From positions 434,001 to 498,000 of the forward strand of contig CABYRL010000001.1 in assembly GCA_902521465.1 (NCBI GenBank): a stretch of DNA of 64,000 nt, read 5' to 3'. Position numbers and translations under genes: made by a program. Position 1 is the stretch's first letter, and each line of letters starts with the position of its first letter. Below, piece by piece: positions 9,464-19,646 of the stretch. Source of the DNA: an uncultured Alphaproteobacteria bacterium (lineage in GTDB: Bacteria > Pseudomonadota > Alphaproteobacteria > HIMB59). A model generated the notes under the pieces. That model was given only the letters and a program-made list of their open reading frames with translations, was not told where the DNA came from and did not search any database.

Positions 9464-10096
9464 TTATTTATGTGCAAAAATATCTATTCCTTCCCATCCT
9501 TGTAAATCTAAATCAACTCTTATTTCCAAAAATTTCATTAACGATTTAAACAATTTAAGTCTTTTTTGATTTATTAATTTATCATTAAGGGAATTTTTAA
9601 TTTTTGACAAGTACAAGACATCATTCATTGCATATTCAATTTGCTTTTTTGTGAGCTTTTTCTTACTCCAATCAGAAGACTGTTCTGTTTTATCTAATTG
9701 AATATCTAATATTTCAGAAACTAAATCTTTGAGACCATGTCTTGAGGAGTATGTTCGTGTTAATTTTGAGGCAATTTTTGTGCAAAAAACATTTTTTACA
9801 TTTATTTTTAAATTCTCTTTTATTACTGCCATATCAAATCTTCCATAATGAAAAATTTTTGTAAGACTCTTATTTTCTAATAATATCTTTATATTTTTTG
9901 AAAATTTCGGAGATAGATCTTCTTCAAATTTTATTAAGTATACTTTTTTATCTGTCTCATTTCTCAATTGAATTAGACATAGCCTATCTCTTTTAATGTT
10001 TAAACCAAGAGTTTCAGTGTCAATTGAGATATCTCCTTTAAAAGATTTTAAAACTTTATTTGGCAGATCATTTTGAAATAATTGATAATTTGACAT
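9464..10096 (-). CDS. rnd: RNase D-like 3'-5' exonuclease (single domain)
   Basis: DEDDy exonuclease domain with three motifs: SIDTETLGL (ExoI, DxE), HYGRFDMAVI (ExoII) and YAMNDVLYL (ExoIII, Y-x3-D). It ends at about 210 residues, so the HRDC domain found in the 375-residue E. coli RNase D is absent. Many Alphaproteobacteria have this short form next to the kdsD-lpt genes. It probably trims structured RNA or tRNA 3' ends. I chose the ATG at 10096 over a TTG at 10132, because the TTG version adds 12 unconserved residues and would touch the divergent gene at 10132. Confidence 0.9.
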   Translation of the reverse strand: MSNYQLFQNDLPNKVLKSFKGDISIDTETLGLNIKRDRLCLIQLRNETDKKVYLIKFEEDLSPKFSKNIKILLENKSLTKIFHYGRFDMAVIKENLKINVKNVFCTKIASKLTRTYSSRHGLKDLVSEILDIQLDKTEQSSDWSKKKLTKKQIEYAMNDVLYLSKIKNSLNDKLINQKRLKLFKSLMKFLEIRVDLDLQGWEGIDIFAHK

Positions 10097-10131
10097 CCTA
10101 GAACATATATTTATATAAGATAGATAATACA

Positions 10132-11061
10132 ATGAAAAACAAAAATATTTTAGTTTTTGGATCTACAGGTTTTATAGGAAGAAGTATAACGAAAAGACTA
10201 TTACAAAATGGTGACAAATTAATATGCCCTGTAAGGAATGCAAGTAGAGTAAAAAGAAATATACTTTCAGGAGATATTGGGCAGATAGAAGTAGTAGAAT
10301 TTAATATTCATAATTTAGAGGAAATTAAAAGCTTAATTGCTAATTCAGACTTAGTAATTAATTTGATTGGCATTTTATATGAAAAAAATAATTTATCATT
10401 TGAACTGGTTCATTATTTGCTGCCCAAAAAAATTGCTAATTATTGTGAATTATACAAAAAACCTTTTCTTCATGTCTCTGGCTTAGGCTCTACTTTTCAA
10501 ACAAAATCAAATTATTTAATCAGCAAAAAAATGGGAGAGGAATTTATTGAAAATAATAATACTAATCACATTATCATAAGGCCCAGCACAGTTTACGGTG
10601 AGGAAGATAATTTCTTTAATTTATTTGGTAAGATGGCTAAAATTTTACCATTCTTACCTCTAATTAAAAATGGAATGACTAAATTTCAGCCAATTTATGT
10701 AAATGACTTATCTCTTTTAATTTTTAATTTGTTAAATAATTTTGAAAAGTACAAAAACTCTAATATTGCTGCAGTAGGTAATGAAATATTTACATTTAAA
10801 GAAATTTTGAGTCATATATTTTTTTCTTTAAAAAAAAAGGAGAGATTTTTTTATATACCTTCTTTTTTGGCAATTGTTCAAGGTAAAATATTAGAAAAAT
10901 TACCAAAACCTTTATTTACATATGACCAGTATGTGACTCTTTCACATGATAGTATCTCGGAGGGAAGTCAAAAATTAGTAACTAAAATATTGAAACGAGA
11001 TTTATCAGATATGAAGATTATTACCTCAGAGTATCTAAAAAAGTTTATCGACAAAGTTTAA
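10132..11061 (+). CDS. NDUFA9-like NAD(P)-binding protein (atypical SDR; complex I-associated family)
   Basis: The N-terminal Rossmann motif GSTGFIGRS (about residues 10-18) binds NAD(P). YLISK near residue 128 fits an SDR Tyr-x3-Lys pair, and RPSTVYGEED and QPIYVNDLS are typical of the complex-I NDUFA9 branch of extended SDRs. Mitochondrial NDUFA9 is an accessory subunit of NADH dehydrogenase. The bacterial role is less certain and may be quinone- or lipid-related. The position next to uppP is recurrent in Alphaproteobacteria. It is divergent from the RNase D-like gene with only 35 bp between the starts. Confidence 0.85.
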   Translation: MKNKNILVFGSTGFIGRSITKRLLQNGDKLICPVRNASRVKRNILSGDIGQIEVVEFNIHNLEEIKSLIANSDLVINLIGILYEKNNLSFELVHYLLPKKIANYCELYKKPFLHVSGLGSTFQTKSNYLISKKMGEEFIENNNTNHIIIRPSTVYGEEDNFFNLFGKMAKILPFLPLIKNGMTKFQPIYVNDLSLLIFNLLNNFEKYKNSNIAAVGNEIFTFKEILSHIFFSLKKKERFFYIPSFLAIVQGKILEKLPKPLFTYDQYVTLSHDSISEGSQKLVTKILKRDLSDMKIITSEYLKKFIDKV

Positions 11062-11817
11062 TTAAGATAAATAAATTAATATAATTAAACCTAATAAAAT
11101 TCTATAAACGACAAAAGGTGTAAAGCCAATTTTATTTATCACTTTAATAAATACAGATACTGTAAAATATGCTGCAAAAAATGTAGTAATAAAAACTATA
11201 GATAGATTTTTATCTACAATAAAATTTTCAAATTCTTTAAAATTGGAAAAAAAAGATAAACAAATTATAGGTATACCCATATATAAACTATAGATAGATG
11301 AGTATTTTCTATCATCTCCAAATATTCTGAATGCAATTATACAACTTCCTGCTCTACTGAAGCCTGGTAAAAAAGCTAAACATTGAAAAAATCCAGCTAA
11401 TATAAATTTCGTACTTTTATTTTTGATTTTTAATCTATTTTTTTTTGTTTTATCTGAAACATAGAGCAGTATTGCTCCAATAATCGAAGTGTAACCAATT
11501 AACTCTAAGCTAACATAATTTACATCGTAAAATTTGAATATAAAACCGAGGATAATTGCAGGTATGGTCGCATAGATTAATATTTTCCAATAAGCTTTGA
11601 TATTTGATTTTGAAAAATGTTTATTTGCAAATAAATATAATAATAAAGCAAGTAAAGAGGCAAAGTGTGCTGATGTTTCATATAAATAATTTCTAGATTC
11701 TGTGCTTTTAAAGAAGATTTCTAAGATATTAAGGTGCCCACTTGAACTGATGGGGATAAATTCAGTAATTCCCTGCATTAAACCATAAAAAATATAAAAA
11801 ATACTACTATCAGTCAT
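11062..11817 (-). CDS. uppP: Undecaprenyl-diphosphatase
   Basis: Polytopic membrane protein of 251 residues, BacA/UppP type, that recycles undecaprenyl pyrophosphate to the monophosphate carrier for peptidoglycan and LPS. The two family motifs are present: QGITEFIPISSSGHL near residue 15, and PGFSRAGSC near residue 155, where Ala replaces the usual second Ser. It is slightly shorter than E. coli UppP (273), mainly at the N-terminal and loop regions. It is convergent with the NDUFA9-like gene: the stop codons abut. Confidence 0.93.
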   Translation of the reverse strand: MTDSSIFYIFYGLMQGITEFIPISSSGHLNILEIFFKSTESRNYLYETSAHFASLLALLLYLFANKHFSKSNIKAYWKILIYATIPAIILGFIFKFYDVNYVSLELIGYTSIIGAILLYVSDKTKKNRLKIKNKSTKFILAGFFQCLAFLPGFSRAGSCIIAFRIFGDDRKYSSIYSLYMGIPIICLSFFSNFKEFENFIVDKNLSIVFITTFFAAYFTVSVFIKVINKIGFTPFVVYRILLGLIILIYLS

Positions 11818-11912
11818 AATTTATTATCATTTATGAGTTTACTTAACTCGTAAACCCTTATATTAATATTGTCCATTTAATTTGTAGGAGAAATAAGTAA
11901 TAATTTATTATC

Positions 11913-13325
11913 ATGTTAGAGTTCCATAAAAAAAAATCTAAGAATCCTTCTAAAACTGAACCTGAAAAAAGAATAAAGGATTTTCAGGAGATTTATAGTC
12001 AGTTTGATAAAAATGACTCTGTCGAACAATCGTCAAGATGTTCTCAATGCGGAATCCCATATTGTCAAATACATTGCCCTTTAAACAATAATATACCAGA
12101 TTGGCTACGTTACATTGCAGAAGGCCGATTGGAGGAAGCCTATCAAGTATCTGCCTCTACAAATGCATTTCCAGAGGTATGTGGAAGAGTATGTCCTCAA
12201 GATCGTCTGTGTGAGGGTAATTGTGTTGTCGAACAGGCAGGCTTTGGAGCCATTACAATTGGTAATTTAGAAAAATACTTAACAGAGATAGCATGGGAAA
12301 AAGGATGGGTTAAAAACCTATCATCACAAAACCAATACAAACAGAAAGTTGCAATAATAGGATCTGGCCCTGCAGGAATGGCTGCATCAGCTTATTTAAT
12401 TCAAAATGGATATCAAGTAGACGTCTATGAAAAAAATGATCGAGCTGGTGGTTTAATGATTTATGGTATACCTAATTTTAAGTTAGACAAAAAAATTGTT
12501 GAGAGAAGAACCGAGTGGCTTACTGATAGTGGTGTTGTATTTAACTTAAACACGGAAGTTGGAAAAAATATTTCCTTTCAAGATTTGGAAAAAGATTATG
12601 ATGCAATATTAATTGCAACTGGTGTGTACAAAGCAAGACAATTAGATATTGACACCTCATCAGTCAATAATAGCATTCCTGCTCTGGATTTTTTAATTGA
12701 GAGTAACAGAACTGGTTTAGGTGACTCTCCCTCAAAAAATAAATATCTTACAGCAAAAGATAAACATGTAGTTGTTATTGGTGGAGGTGATACTGCTATG
12801 GATTGTGTCAGAACAGCCATTAGACAGCAAGCAAAAGAGGTTACTTGTCTTTACAGAAGAAACAAAGAAAATATGCCTGGATCTGCTAGAGAAGTTTTAA
12901 ATGCAGAACAAGAGGGCATCAAATTTAATTGGTTATCTGTTCCATCTAAAATTATTAGTGATAGTGCTAATGCAACAAGTATGACATACAAAGTGGCTAC
13001 ATTGGGTGAGGTGGACGAGAGTGGAAGAAGAAAACCAATAGATACTGGTGTTGAAAAACAAATTAAAAGTGACTTAATTATTCAAGCTCTTGGTTTTGAG
13101 CCTGAAGATTTGAACCATAATTTCAAAACAAATATTGAATTAACTAGCTGGAAAACAGTTAAAGTTGATTTTAAAAAGTTTCAAACTAGCAACCCAAAGA
13201 TTTTTGCTGCTGGGGATATTGTTAGGGGTGCCTCTCTGGTTGTTTGGGCGATACATGATGGCCGAGAGGTTGCAAAATCAATTCATAATTTCTTACAGAG
13301 TTCAAAAATTAAAAAAGCATCATGA
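11913..13325 (+). CDS. gltD: Glutamate synthase (NADPH) small subunit
   Basis: GltD passes electrons from NADPH to GltB. The N-terminal ferredoxin-like region has two cysteine groups (CSQCGIPYCQIHCP near 43-56, and CGRVCPQDRLCEGNC near 90-104) for 4Fe-4S clusters. The FAD site is IIGSGPAGMAA near 150, the NADPH site is VIGGGDTAMDC near 290, and GDIVRGASLVVWAI is near the C-terminus. 470 residues is usual. The ATG at 11913 has no good ribosome site (GGAG is 22 bp upstream). Its last four bases (ATGA) contain the gltB start, so the two are coupled. Confidence 0.97.
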   Translation: MLEFHKKKSKNPSKTEPEKRIKDFQEIYSQFDKNDSVEQSSRCSQCGIPYCQIHCPLNNNIPDWLRYIAEGRLEEAYQVSASTNAFPEVCGRVCPQDRLCEGNCVVEQAGFGAITIGNLEKYLTEIAWEKGWVKNLSSQNQYKQKVAIIGSGPAGMAASAYLIQNGYQVDVYEKNDRAGGLMIYGIPNFKLDKKIVERRTEWLTDSGVVFNLNTEVGKNISFQDLEKDYDAILIATGVYKARQLDIDTSSVNNSIPALDFLIESNRTGLGDSPSKNKYLTAKDKHVVVIGGGDTAMDCVRTAIRQQAKEVTCLYRRNKENMPGSAREVLNAEQEGIKFNWLSVPSKIISDSANATSMTYKVATLGEVDESGRRKPIDTGVEKQIKSDLIIQALGFEPEDLNHNFKTNIELTSWKTVKVDFKKFQTSNPKIFAAGDIVRGASLVVWAIHDGREVAKSIHNFLQSSKIKKAS

Positions 13326-16300
13326 AAGAAAATCCATTAGAAATTTTTAAAATAAATAGACAAAAACTTAAAGATAATCACGTCTATAATGAAAAATATG
13401 AACATGATAATTGTGGTGTAGGTTTAGTTGCCTCAATAAATGGTGAGTCAAGAAGAGACATAGTCGAAAAAGGAGTTGAGGCACTTAAAGCAGTATTCCA
13501 TAGAGGTGCAGTTGATGCAGATGGTAAAACGGGAGATGGTGCCGGTATTATGTTGGAGGTTTCAAACTCTTTCTTCAGCAAACAAATTTTAAAAATGGGT
13601 CACAGAACAACTAAAGACTCTGTGTTAGGTGTGGGTATGATATTTTTGCCTAAAAGAGATTTTGGAGCCCAAGAAAAATGCAGAGCTATCGTTGAATATG
13701 AAATAATAAAATCTGGAATGAATCTTTTTGGATGGAGACAGGTTCCTGTTAATACAGAAATCATTGGTGAAAAAGCCAACTATACTAAACCAGAAATTGA
13801 ACAAATAATTTTTTCACCTAAAGAAACAACACCTAATATCGAAAAGAAACTTTACTTAACAAGGAAAAGGATTGAGAACAAAATCAAAGCACAGAGTATT
13901 AATGATTTTTATGTTTGCTCTTTGTCGACACAAACAATTGTTTACAAAGGTATGTTTTTAGCTGAACAGTTATCAGAGTTTTACCCAGATTTGCTTGATA
14001 ATGAATTTAAATCTAAATTTGCTATTTACCATCAAAGATATTCTACCAACACATTTCCTACATGGTCCTTGGCACAACCATTTCGAGTTTTAGCTCATAA
14101 TGGTGAAATCAATACTCTAAAGGGAAATATAAATTGGATGAGCGCACATGAACCAAGAATTACACACCCCTTTTTTAACGAGAGAATTAATGATTTGAAA
14201 CCTGTACTCGACCCAGATGCATCTGACTCTGCTTCGCTTGATGCTGCTTTTGAACTTTTTGTTCAAACTGATAGGGACATGCCGATGGCAAAATCAATGA
14301 TTATTCCTGAGTCTTGGTCTAATCGTTCTGATTTATCTGATCAATTAAAGGCCATGTATGCTTATTGTAACGCAGTCATTGAGCCATGGGACGGGCCAGC
14401 AGCAGTCTGTGGAAATTTTGGAGATTGGATAATATCTGGTATGGATAGAAACGGATTAAGACCTCTTCGATACATATTAACAGATGACGACTTACTAATC
14501 TCAGGATCTGAAGTCGGCATGATAAATATAGATGAGAAAAATATAATAAAAAAAGGAAGAGTTGGGCCCGGTGAACTAATAGCAGTAAATTATAAAGAGA
14601 ATAAGTTTTATGAAAGCTTTGAATTAAAAGATTTACTCAGTAAACGTAACAACTACTCAGACTGGAACGAAAAAACTATAAAGTTAGATAACATTTTATC
14701 TAAAGACAAAATTTATGAACCATCAACAGTTGATGAAGAAAATATTTTTCAAATTGCTAAATCATTTAATTTAACATTAGAAACTCTTGATTTAATTTTA
14801 GATCCAATGGTTAAAACAGGGCTGGAAGCTGTCGGATCAATGGGAGACGACGCACCACTTAGTGTGCTCACTGAAAGATACCGAGGTCTTCATAGTTTCT
14901 TTAAACAAAATTTCGCTCAAGTAACAAATCCTCCAATTGATAGCCTTAGGGAACAAGTTGTAATGAGTTTAAAAACTAGGCTTGGAAACCTTGGAAATAT
15001 TGTAGAAGAAGACTCTGAGCAGTGTAATTTGGTACTTTTAGAGAGCCCTATATTACTAGATAATGAACTTGATACATTAAAAAGTCATTTATCAAAGTAT
15101 ACAACTGAGATTGATTGTTCTTATAAATTAAATGAAGAGACTAATTTTTTAAATGAAATCCAAAGAATTTGTTCTGAGGCTGAACAAGCAGTCAGGTCTG
15201 GTTCTCAACATCTAATTATCACTGATAATAATATTAATAAAGACAGAATTGCTTTACCAATGATACTTGCCACAAGCGCTGTTCATAGTTATCTAATAAA
15301 AAATAATTTAAGGACTTTTACTTCCTTAAACGTCTCCTCTAAAGAGTGTCTTGATGTTCACTACTTTGCAGTACTTATTGGTGTTGGTGCCACTACTGTT
15401 AATGCTTCATCAGTAGAAAAACTTATTTCAAATAGATACAAAAAAAATATTTATCAGAATACTGATTACCCTCAACTAATAAAAAACTTTAAAAAATCTA
15501 TAGAGAAAGGACTAAGAAAAATTATCAGTAAAATGGGAATTTCAGTAATCAGTTCATATCGTGGTGGAAGAAATTTTGAAATAATTGGTTTAAGTAGAAG
15601 TATGGTAGAGAGTTTTTTTCCAGGAATGTCTTCCAGAATTTCTGGTATCGGATTAGAAGGATTAGAAAAAAGAGTAAGGCGACAGCATGAGTTATCATTT
15701 AAGTCAGATAATGTAATTTTAGACATAGGTGGTGAATACAGATTTAGAGCTAATAGTGAAGTGCACGCTTATGAGGGTGTTTCAATACATATGCTTCAAG
15801 AAGCTGTAACCAGAGACTCATATAATCTTTATAAAAAATATACCTCAAGAATTTATGGCACCAAACCCATTCAAATAAGGGATTTACTTCAATTTAATGA
15901 AAGCAGTAATTCCATAAATTTGGATGATGTAGAGAGCATTTCTGAAATAAGAAAAAGCTTTGTATCTCCTGGAATTTCACTTGGGGCACTTAGCCCTGAG
16001 GCTCATGAAACTTTAGCTATTGCAATGAATAGAATAGGCTCAAAGTCAGATAGCGGAGAAGGGGGAGAGGATGCAAGAAGATATTCCAAATTAAAAAATG
16101 GTGATAATCCAAGTTCAGCCATCAAACAAGTTGCAAGTGGAAGATTTGGCGTGACGGCGGAATATTTAAATAACTGTACAGAATTAGAAATTAAAATTGC
16201 TCAAGGTGCTAAACCTGGAGAAGGTGGTCAATTACCTGGTTTTAAGGTCACTGATTTAATTGCTAAATTAAGACATAGCACAAAAGGTGTAACACTTATT

Positions 16301-17836
16301 AGCCCTCCACCACACCATGATATTTATTCTATAGAGGATCTTGCGCAACTTATTTACGATTTAAAACAAATCAATCCAATAGCAAAGGTTTGTGTAAAAC
16401 TGGTAGCGCAATCAGGAATAGGAACTGTTGCCGCTGGTGTTGCAAAGGCTAAAGCTGATGTAATTTTAGTTTCGGGACATTCAGGTGGAACAGGGGCAAG
16501 CCCTCAGTCAAGTATTAAGTATGTTGGCCTTCCATGGGAATTGGGAATTAGTGAGGTTCACCAAATTTTAGCTTTGAATGGTTTAAGAGACAAAGTTCTA
16601 CTTAGAACAGACGGAGGTATCAAAACAGGAAAAGATATTGTTATTGCTGCAATATTAGGAGCTGAGGAGTACGGAATTGGTACAGCTTCATTAGTTGCTA
16701 TGGGATGTATCATGGTCAGACAATGTCACTCAAATACTTGTCCAGTTGGTGTATGTACCCAAGATGAAAAACTTCGTGAAAAATTTGGAGGTACTCCTGA
16801 AAAAGTTGTCAATTTGTTTTCATTTATTGCCGAAGAAGTCAGAGAAATTCTTGCATCTTTAGGTTACAAATCCTTAAAGGACATTATTGGTAAAACAGAA
16901 TTATTATCTCAAATTCATTATGGATCTAGTGATTTAGATAATCTTGATTTAAATCCTATATTAACAAAGATTGATGATGGCAAAATTTATGATTACCATT
17001 CAATAAAAAAACGAAATGAAGTACCTAAAACACTTGACGATCAGTTTGAAAAAGATGGAAAAGACTTTATTAATTCAGGTCAAAAAATTGAATTAACTTA
17101 TAATATACAAAATACATTAAGAACAATAGGAACTAAAATCTCATCTATAATTACTAGAAAATATGGAATGAATACCTTATCTGAAGATCATGTCACTCTA
17201 AAACTAAGAGGTTCAGCTGGCCAGTCTTTGGGAGCTTTTGCTGTCAAAGGTCTTACATTAAAAGTGTTTGGTGATGCTAATGACTACGTGGGCAAAGGTC
17301 TTTCTGGAGGAAAGATTATCGTTCAGCCAAGAAATTCATTTACTCAACCTAGTCATGAAAATGTAATTATTGGAAATGTTACACTTTATGGAGCCACTGA
17401 TGGAAGGTTATATGCTTCTGGTCAAGCAGGTGACAGATTTTGTGTCAGAAATTCAGGTGCATTAGCAATAGTCGAAGGATGTGGTGCTAATGGCTGTGAG
17501 TACATGACAGGTGGGTCTGCAATTATTTTAGGAGATGTTGGTGATAACTTTGGTGCTGGAATGACTGGTGGTTCTGCTTTTATCTATTCCGAACAAAAGA
17601 ATATTTCTGATTTGATGAACATGGAAACGATAGGACTTTATGGAATAGATAACAAAGATTGGAAAAACCATCTTCTAGATCTATTAAAAGATTTCTACAA
17701 AGAGACTAAATCAAAAAGAGCAGAGTTTATTATTGAAAATTATGACTCTGAAGTCAAAAAATTTGCTCACGTCGTTCCTGATGAAGTAATTGATAAACTA
17801 GAATTTCCAGTCACAAAAAAATCAAGAATAGCTTAA
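13322..17836 (+). CDS. gltB: Glutamate synthase (NADPH) large subunit
   Basis: GltB converts glutamine and 2-oxoglutarate into two glutamates. The class II amidotransferase domain begins with a catalytic Cys at 31 (CGVGLVA), exposed after removal of a 30-residue propeptide. The FMN/FeS synthase domain follows with GEGGEDARR near 914, KPGEGGQLPG near 965 and the 3Fe-4S motif CHSNTCPVGVC near 1140. The C-terminal beta-helix (GXG repeats such as GGSAIILGDVGDN) ends the protein. 1504 residues is full length. Together with GltD it gives the cell the GS-GOGAT route of ammonium assimilation. Confidence 0.98.
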   Translation: MKENPLEIFKINRQKLKDNHVYNEKYEHDNCGVGLVASINGESRRDIVEKGVEALKAVFHRGAVDADGKTGDGAGIMLEVSNSFFSKQILKMGHRTTKDSVLGVGMIFLPKRDFGAQEKCRAIVEYEIIKSGMNLFGWRQVPVNTEIIGEKANYTKPEIEQIIFSPKETTPNIEKKLYLTRKRIENKIKAQSINDFYVCSLSTQTIVYKGMFLAEQLSEFYPDLLDNEFKSKFAIYHQRYSTNTFPTWSLAQPFRVLAHNGEINTLKGNINWMSAHEPRITHPFFNERINDLKPVLDPDASDSASLDAAFELFVQTDRDMPMAKSMIIPESWSNRSDLSDQLKAMYAYCNAVIEPWDGPAAVCGNFGDWIISGMDRNGLRPLRYILTDDDLLISGSEVGMINIDEKNIIKKGRVGPGELIAVNYKENKFYESFELKDLLSKRNNYSDWNEKTIKLDNILSKDKIYEPSTVDEENIFQIAKSFNLTLETLDLILDPMVKTGLEAVGSMGDDAPLSVLTERYRGLHSFFKQNFAQVTNPPIDSLREQVVMSLKTRLGNLGNIVEEDSEQCNLVLLESPILLDNELDTLKSHLSKYTTEIDCSYKLNEETNFLNEIQRICSEAEQAVRSGSQHLIITDNNINKDRIALPMILATSAVHSYLIKNNLRTFTSLNVSSKECLDVHYFAVLIGVGATTVNASSVEKLISNRYKKNIYQNTDYPQLIKNFKKSIEKGLRKIISKMGISVISSYRGGRNFEIIGLSRSMVESFFPGMSSRISGIGLEGLEKRVRRQHELSFKSDNVILDIGGEYRFRANSEVHAYEGVSIHMLQEAVTRDSYNLYKKYTSRIYGTKPIQIRDLLQFNESSNSINLDDVESISEIRKSFVSPGISLGALSPEAHETLAIAMNRIGSKSDSGEGGEDARRYSKLKNGDNPSSAIKQVASGRFGVTAEYLNNCTELEIKIAQGAKPGEGGQLPGFKVTDLIAKLRHSTKGVTLISPPPHHDIYSIEDLAQLIYDLKQINPIAKVCVKLVAQSGIGTVAAGVAKAKADVILVSGHSGGTGASPQSSIKYVGLPWELGISEVHQILALNGLRDKVLLRTDGGIKTGKDIVIAAILGAEEYGIGTASLVAMGCIMVRQCHSNTCPVGVCTQDEKLREKFGGTPEKVVNLFSFIAEEVREILASLGYKSLKDIIGKTELLSQIHYGSSDLDNLDLNPILTKIDDGKIYDYHSIKKRNEVPKTLDDQFEKDGKDFINSGQKIELTYNIQNTLRTIGTKISSIITRKYGMNTLSEDHVTLKLRGSAGQSLGAFAVKGLTLKVFGDANDYVGKGLSGGKIIVQPRNSFTQPSHENVIIGNVTLYGATDGRLYASGQAGDRFCVRNSGALAIVEGCGANGCEYMTGGSAIILGDVGDNFGAGMTGGSAFIYSEQKNISDLMNMETIGLYGIDNKDWKNHLLDLLKDFYKETKSKRAEFIIENYDSEVKKFAHVVPDEVIDKLEFPVTKKSRIA

Positions 17837-18558
17837 ATAAATTTAGATAGAGTTATTAAACTTTCTTTATCAGATAGGCTATGATCTGCATGTTTAATTA
17901 AAATATTTTTAAAGTTTTTAAATTTTTTACTAAAATTGAAACTATCATTATATCCATATGGAACAGCTTTGTCTTGGCCCCCATGAAGGAAAATAGTTTC
18001 TCCTAAAAAATTACCCTTAATTTTTTTTATTAAATATTTTTTACTTCTTTTAAATAGTGCGGGAGAGTAATAATAAGCAAAATCAGAACTAACCTTTTGT
18101 TTTACGATCTCATTATTTTTAATTTTATTTTTCTGATGAATATTAAAATTTTTCCAAATTAACTTTGTAGTAAAATCTGGTGCAGGGGCAATACCTATAA
18201 GCTTTGTAACTTTGCTTGGATGTATCAAAGCATATATGATTGCAACCCATCCACCCATACTACTCCCAACCAGAATAAAATTTTTTATTTTCAAGTATTT
18301 TATAATATTGACTAAATCATTATACCAATCACTAATACCAAAGTTAGTGAATTCACCACTAGATCTTCCATGCCCTTGAAAGTCAAAACACAAATATGAA
18401 ATTTTATTTTTTCTGCAATAATTATTTAAAAAATTAGACTTTTTACCACTCTTATCTGATAATAAACCATGTAAAAAAATTAGAGTTTTTTTACTTCTTT
18501 TGTAATATCTATAGGATATTTTAACATCATCTTTTTTATAAAAGCTTAGTTTTGACAC
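17833..18558 (-). CDS. Alpha/beta hydrolase (serine hydrolase, ABHD10-like)
   Basis: The protein has a canonical triad: nucleophile S100 in GSSMGGW, Asp near 196 in GGQDKAVP, and His near 226 in ADHSLS. The oxyanion loop is HGLLSDKSG near 30, and FDFQGHGRSSG is near 58-68. This pattern resembles small esterase/thioesterase-like hydrolases related to ABHD10, found in many Alphaproteobacteria; the substrate is unknown. The start is GTG at 18558, and no ATG exists before the core fold. That start overlaps the TTG start of the divergent glycosyltransferase by 7 bp. Its stop overlaps the gltB stop by 3 bp. Confidence 0.85.
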   Translation of the reverse strand: MSKLSFYKKDDVKISYRYYKRSKKTLIFLHGLLSDKSGKKSNFLNNYCRKNKISYLCFDFQGHGRSSGEFTNFGISDWYNDLVNIIKYLKIKNFILVGSSMGGWVAIIYALIHPSKVTKLIGIAPAPDFTTKLIWKNFNIHQKNKIKNNEIVKQKVSSDFAYYYSPALFKRSKKYLIKKIKGNFLGETIFLHGGQDKAVPYGYNDSFNFSKKFKNFKNILIKHADHSLSDKESLITLSKFI

Positions 18559-19646
18559 AGATTAAAAATACAAAAAAAATAACTTGTTTACAAATAATTC
18601 CAACCATGGGTATTGGAGGTATTGAGACTGGAGTAAGAGATATTGCAAAATACCTAAATAAAAAAAAAATTGATAACTATATTTTATGTGAAAGCAGCAA
18701 CAAAAATTTTAATATCAAAGGTCTAAAAATAATAAAATTAGATAATTTAAAATTTAAAAATATTTTTGATCAAAACAAGATCAAAATGCAAATAAAACAA
18801 TTAATAAAAAACAAAAGAATAAATTTAGTTCATATATCTTCAAGGGCACCAGCTTTTTTTCTAATTAACTACATTAAAAATTTAAATACAAAAGTTGTAA
18901 CAAGTGTTCATAATAAATATGAGTCAAAATCATTTTTAAAAGATTGGTATAACAGTTTTTTATTGAAGGGTGATGCTATAATTTTTAACTCAAATTTCGT
19001 AAAAAAAACATATGAGAATTATATAAATGATAAAACTAAACTACATGTTATCCCAAGAGGTGTAGACACCAATTACTTTTCACCATCGAGAAAAAAATTT
19101 ATAGGTAAAAATATTTTTATACCCTCGAGGATTTCAAGTTGGAAGGGGCATGAATTATTACTGAATTACTTCTCATTATTACAGCAAGAGTACAAAGACA
19201 CATTTAATATCCACCTAGTATCTTTAAATAAAAGTAAAGAAGAAAAAAAAATACAGTTACTAATCAATAAATTAAATATATCAAAAAAAATAATAATTCA
19301 TAAACCCACATTAGATATCAAAAATCTGTATCAAAGGGCATACTTGGTTGTGAATATCTCTAAAAGACCCGAAGGGTTTGGTAGAACTGTTTCTGAGGCA
19401 TTATCCTTATCTAAAGTTGTAATAGCACCTAATCAGGGCGGGACTAAAGAACAACTTTTCAATTTTAATAAAAATTTGTTATTTGATGTGAATTCATTTC
19501 ATTCTTTCCAAAAAACTTTTAAATATGCTCTAAAAAATTATGACGCGATATCAAAAAAAGGAAGATTCTATATAAAAAAAAATTATTCATCTGATCTCAT
19601 GTGTAGAAAAACTCTAGGAGTTTATAATCATTTAGTTAATTTATGA
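18552..19646 (+). CDS. GT4-family glycosyltransferase (GT-B fold)
   Basis: 364 residues with an N-terminal glycine-rich acceptor site (PTMGIGGIETGVRDIA) and a C-terminal donor-binding domain containing IPSRISSWKGHELLL and the E-x7-E-type motif in RPEGFGRTVSEALSL. It probably adds a sugar to LPS core or another surface glycan. The start is TTG at 18552: the first ATG (codon 19) would remove the first beta strand. It is followed, with a 4-bp overlap, by a GT9 glycosyltransferase, suggesting one surface-glycan unit. The acceptor and the sugar cannot be inferred. Confidence 0.88.
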   Translation: MTQIKNTKKITCLQIIPTMGIGGIETGVRDIAKYLNKKKIDNYILCESSNKNFNIKGLKIIKLDNLKFKNIFDQNKIKMQIKQLIKNKRINLVHISSRAPAFFLINYIKNLNTKVVTSVHNKYESKSFLKDWYNSFLLKGDAIIFNSNFVKKTYENYINDKTKLHVIPRGVDTNYFSPSRKKFIGKNIFIPSRISSWKGHELLLNYFSLLQQEYKDTFNIHLVSLNKSKEEKKIQLLINKLNISKKIIIHKPTLDIKNLYQRAYLVVNISKRPEGFGRTVSEALSLSKVVIAPNQGGTKEQLFNFNKNLLFDVNSFHSFQKTFKYALKNYDAISKKGRFYIKKNYSSDLMCRKTLGVYNHLVNL

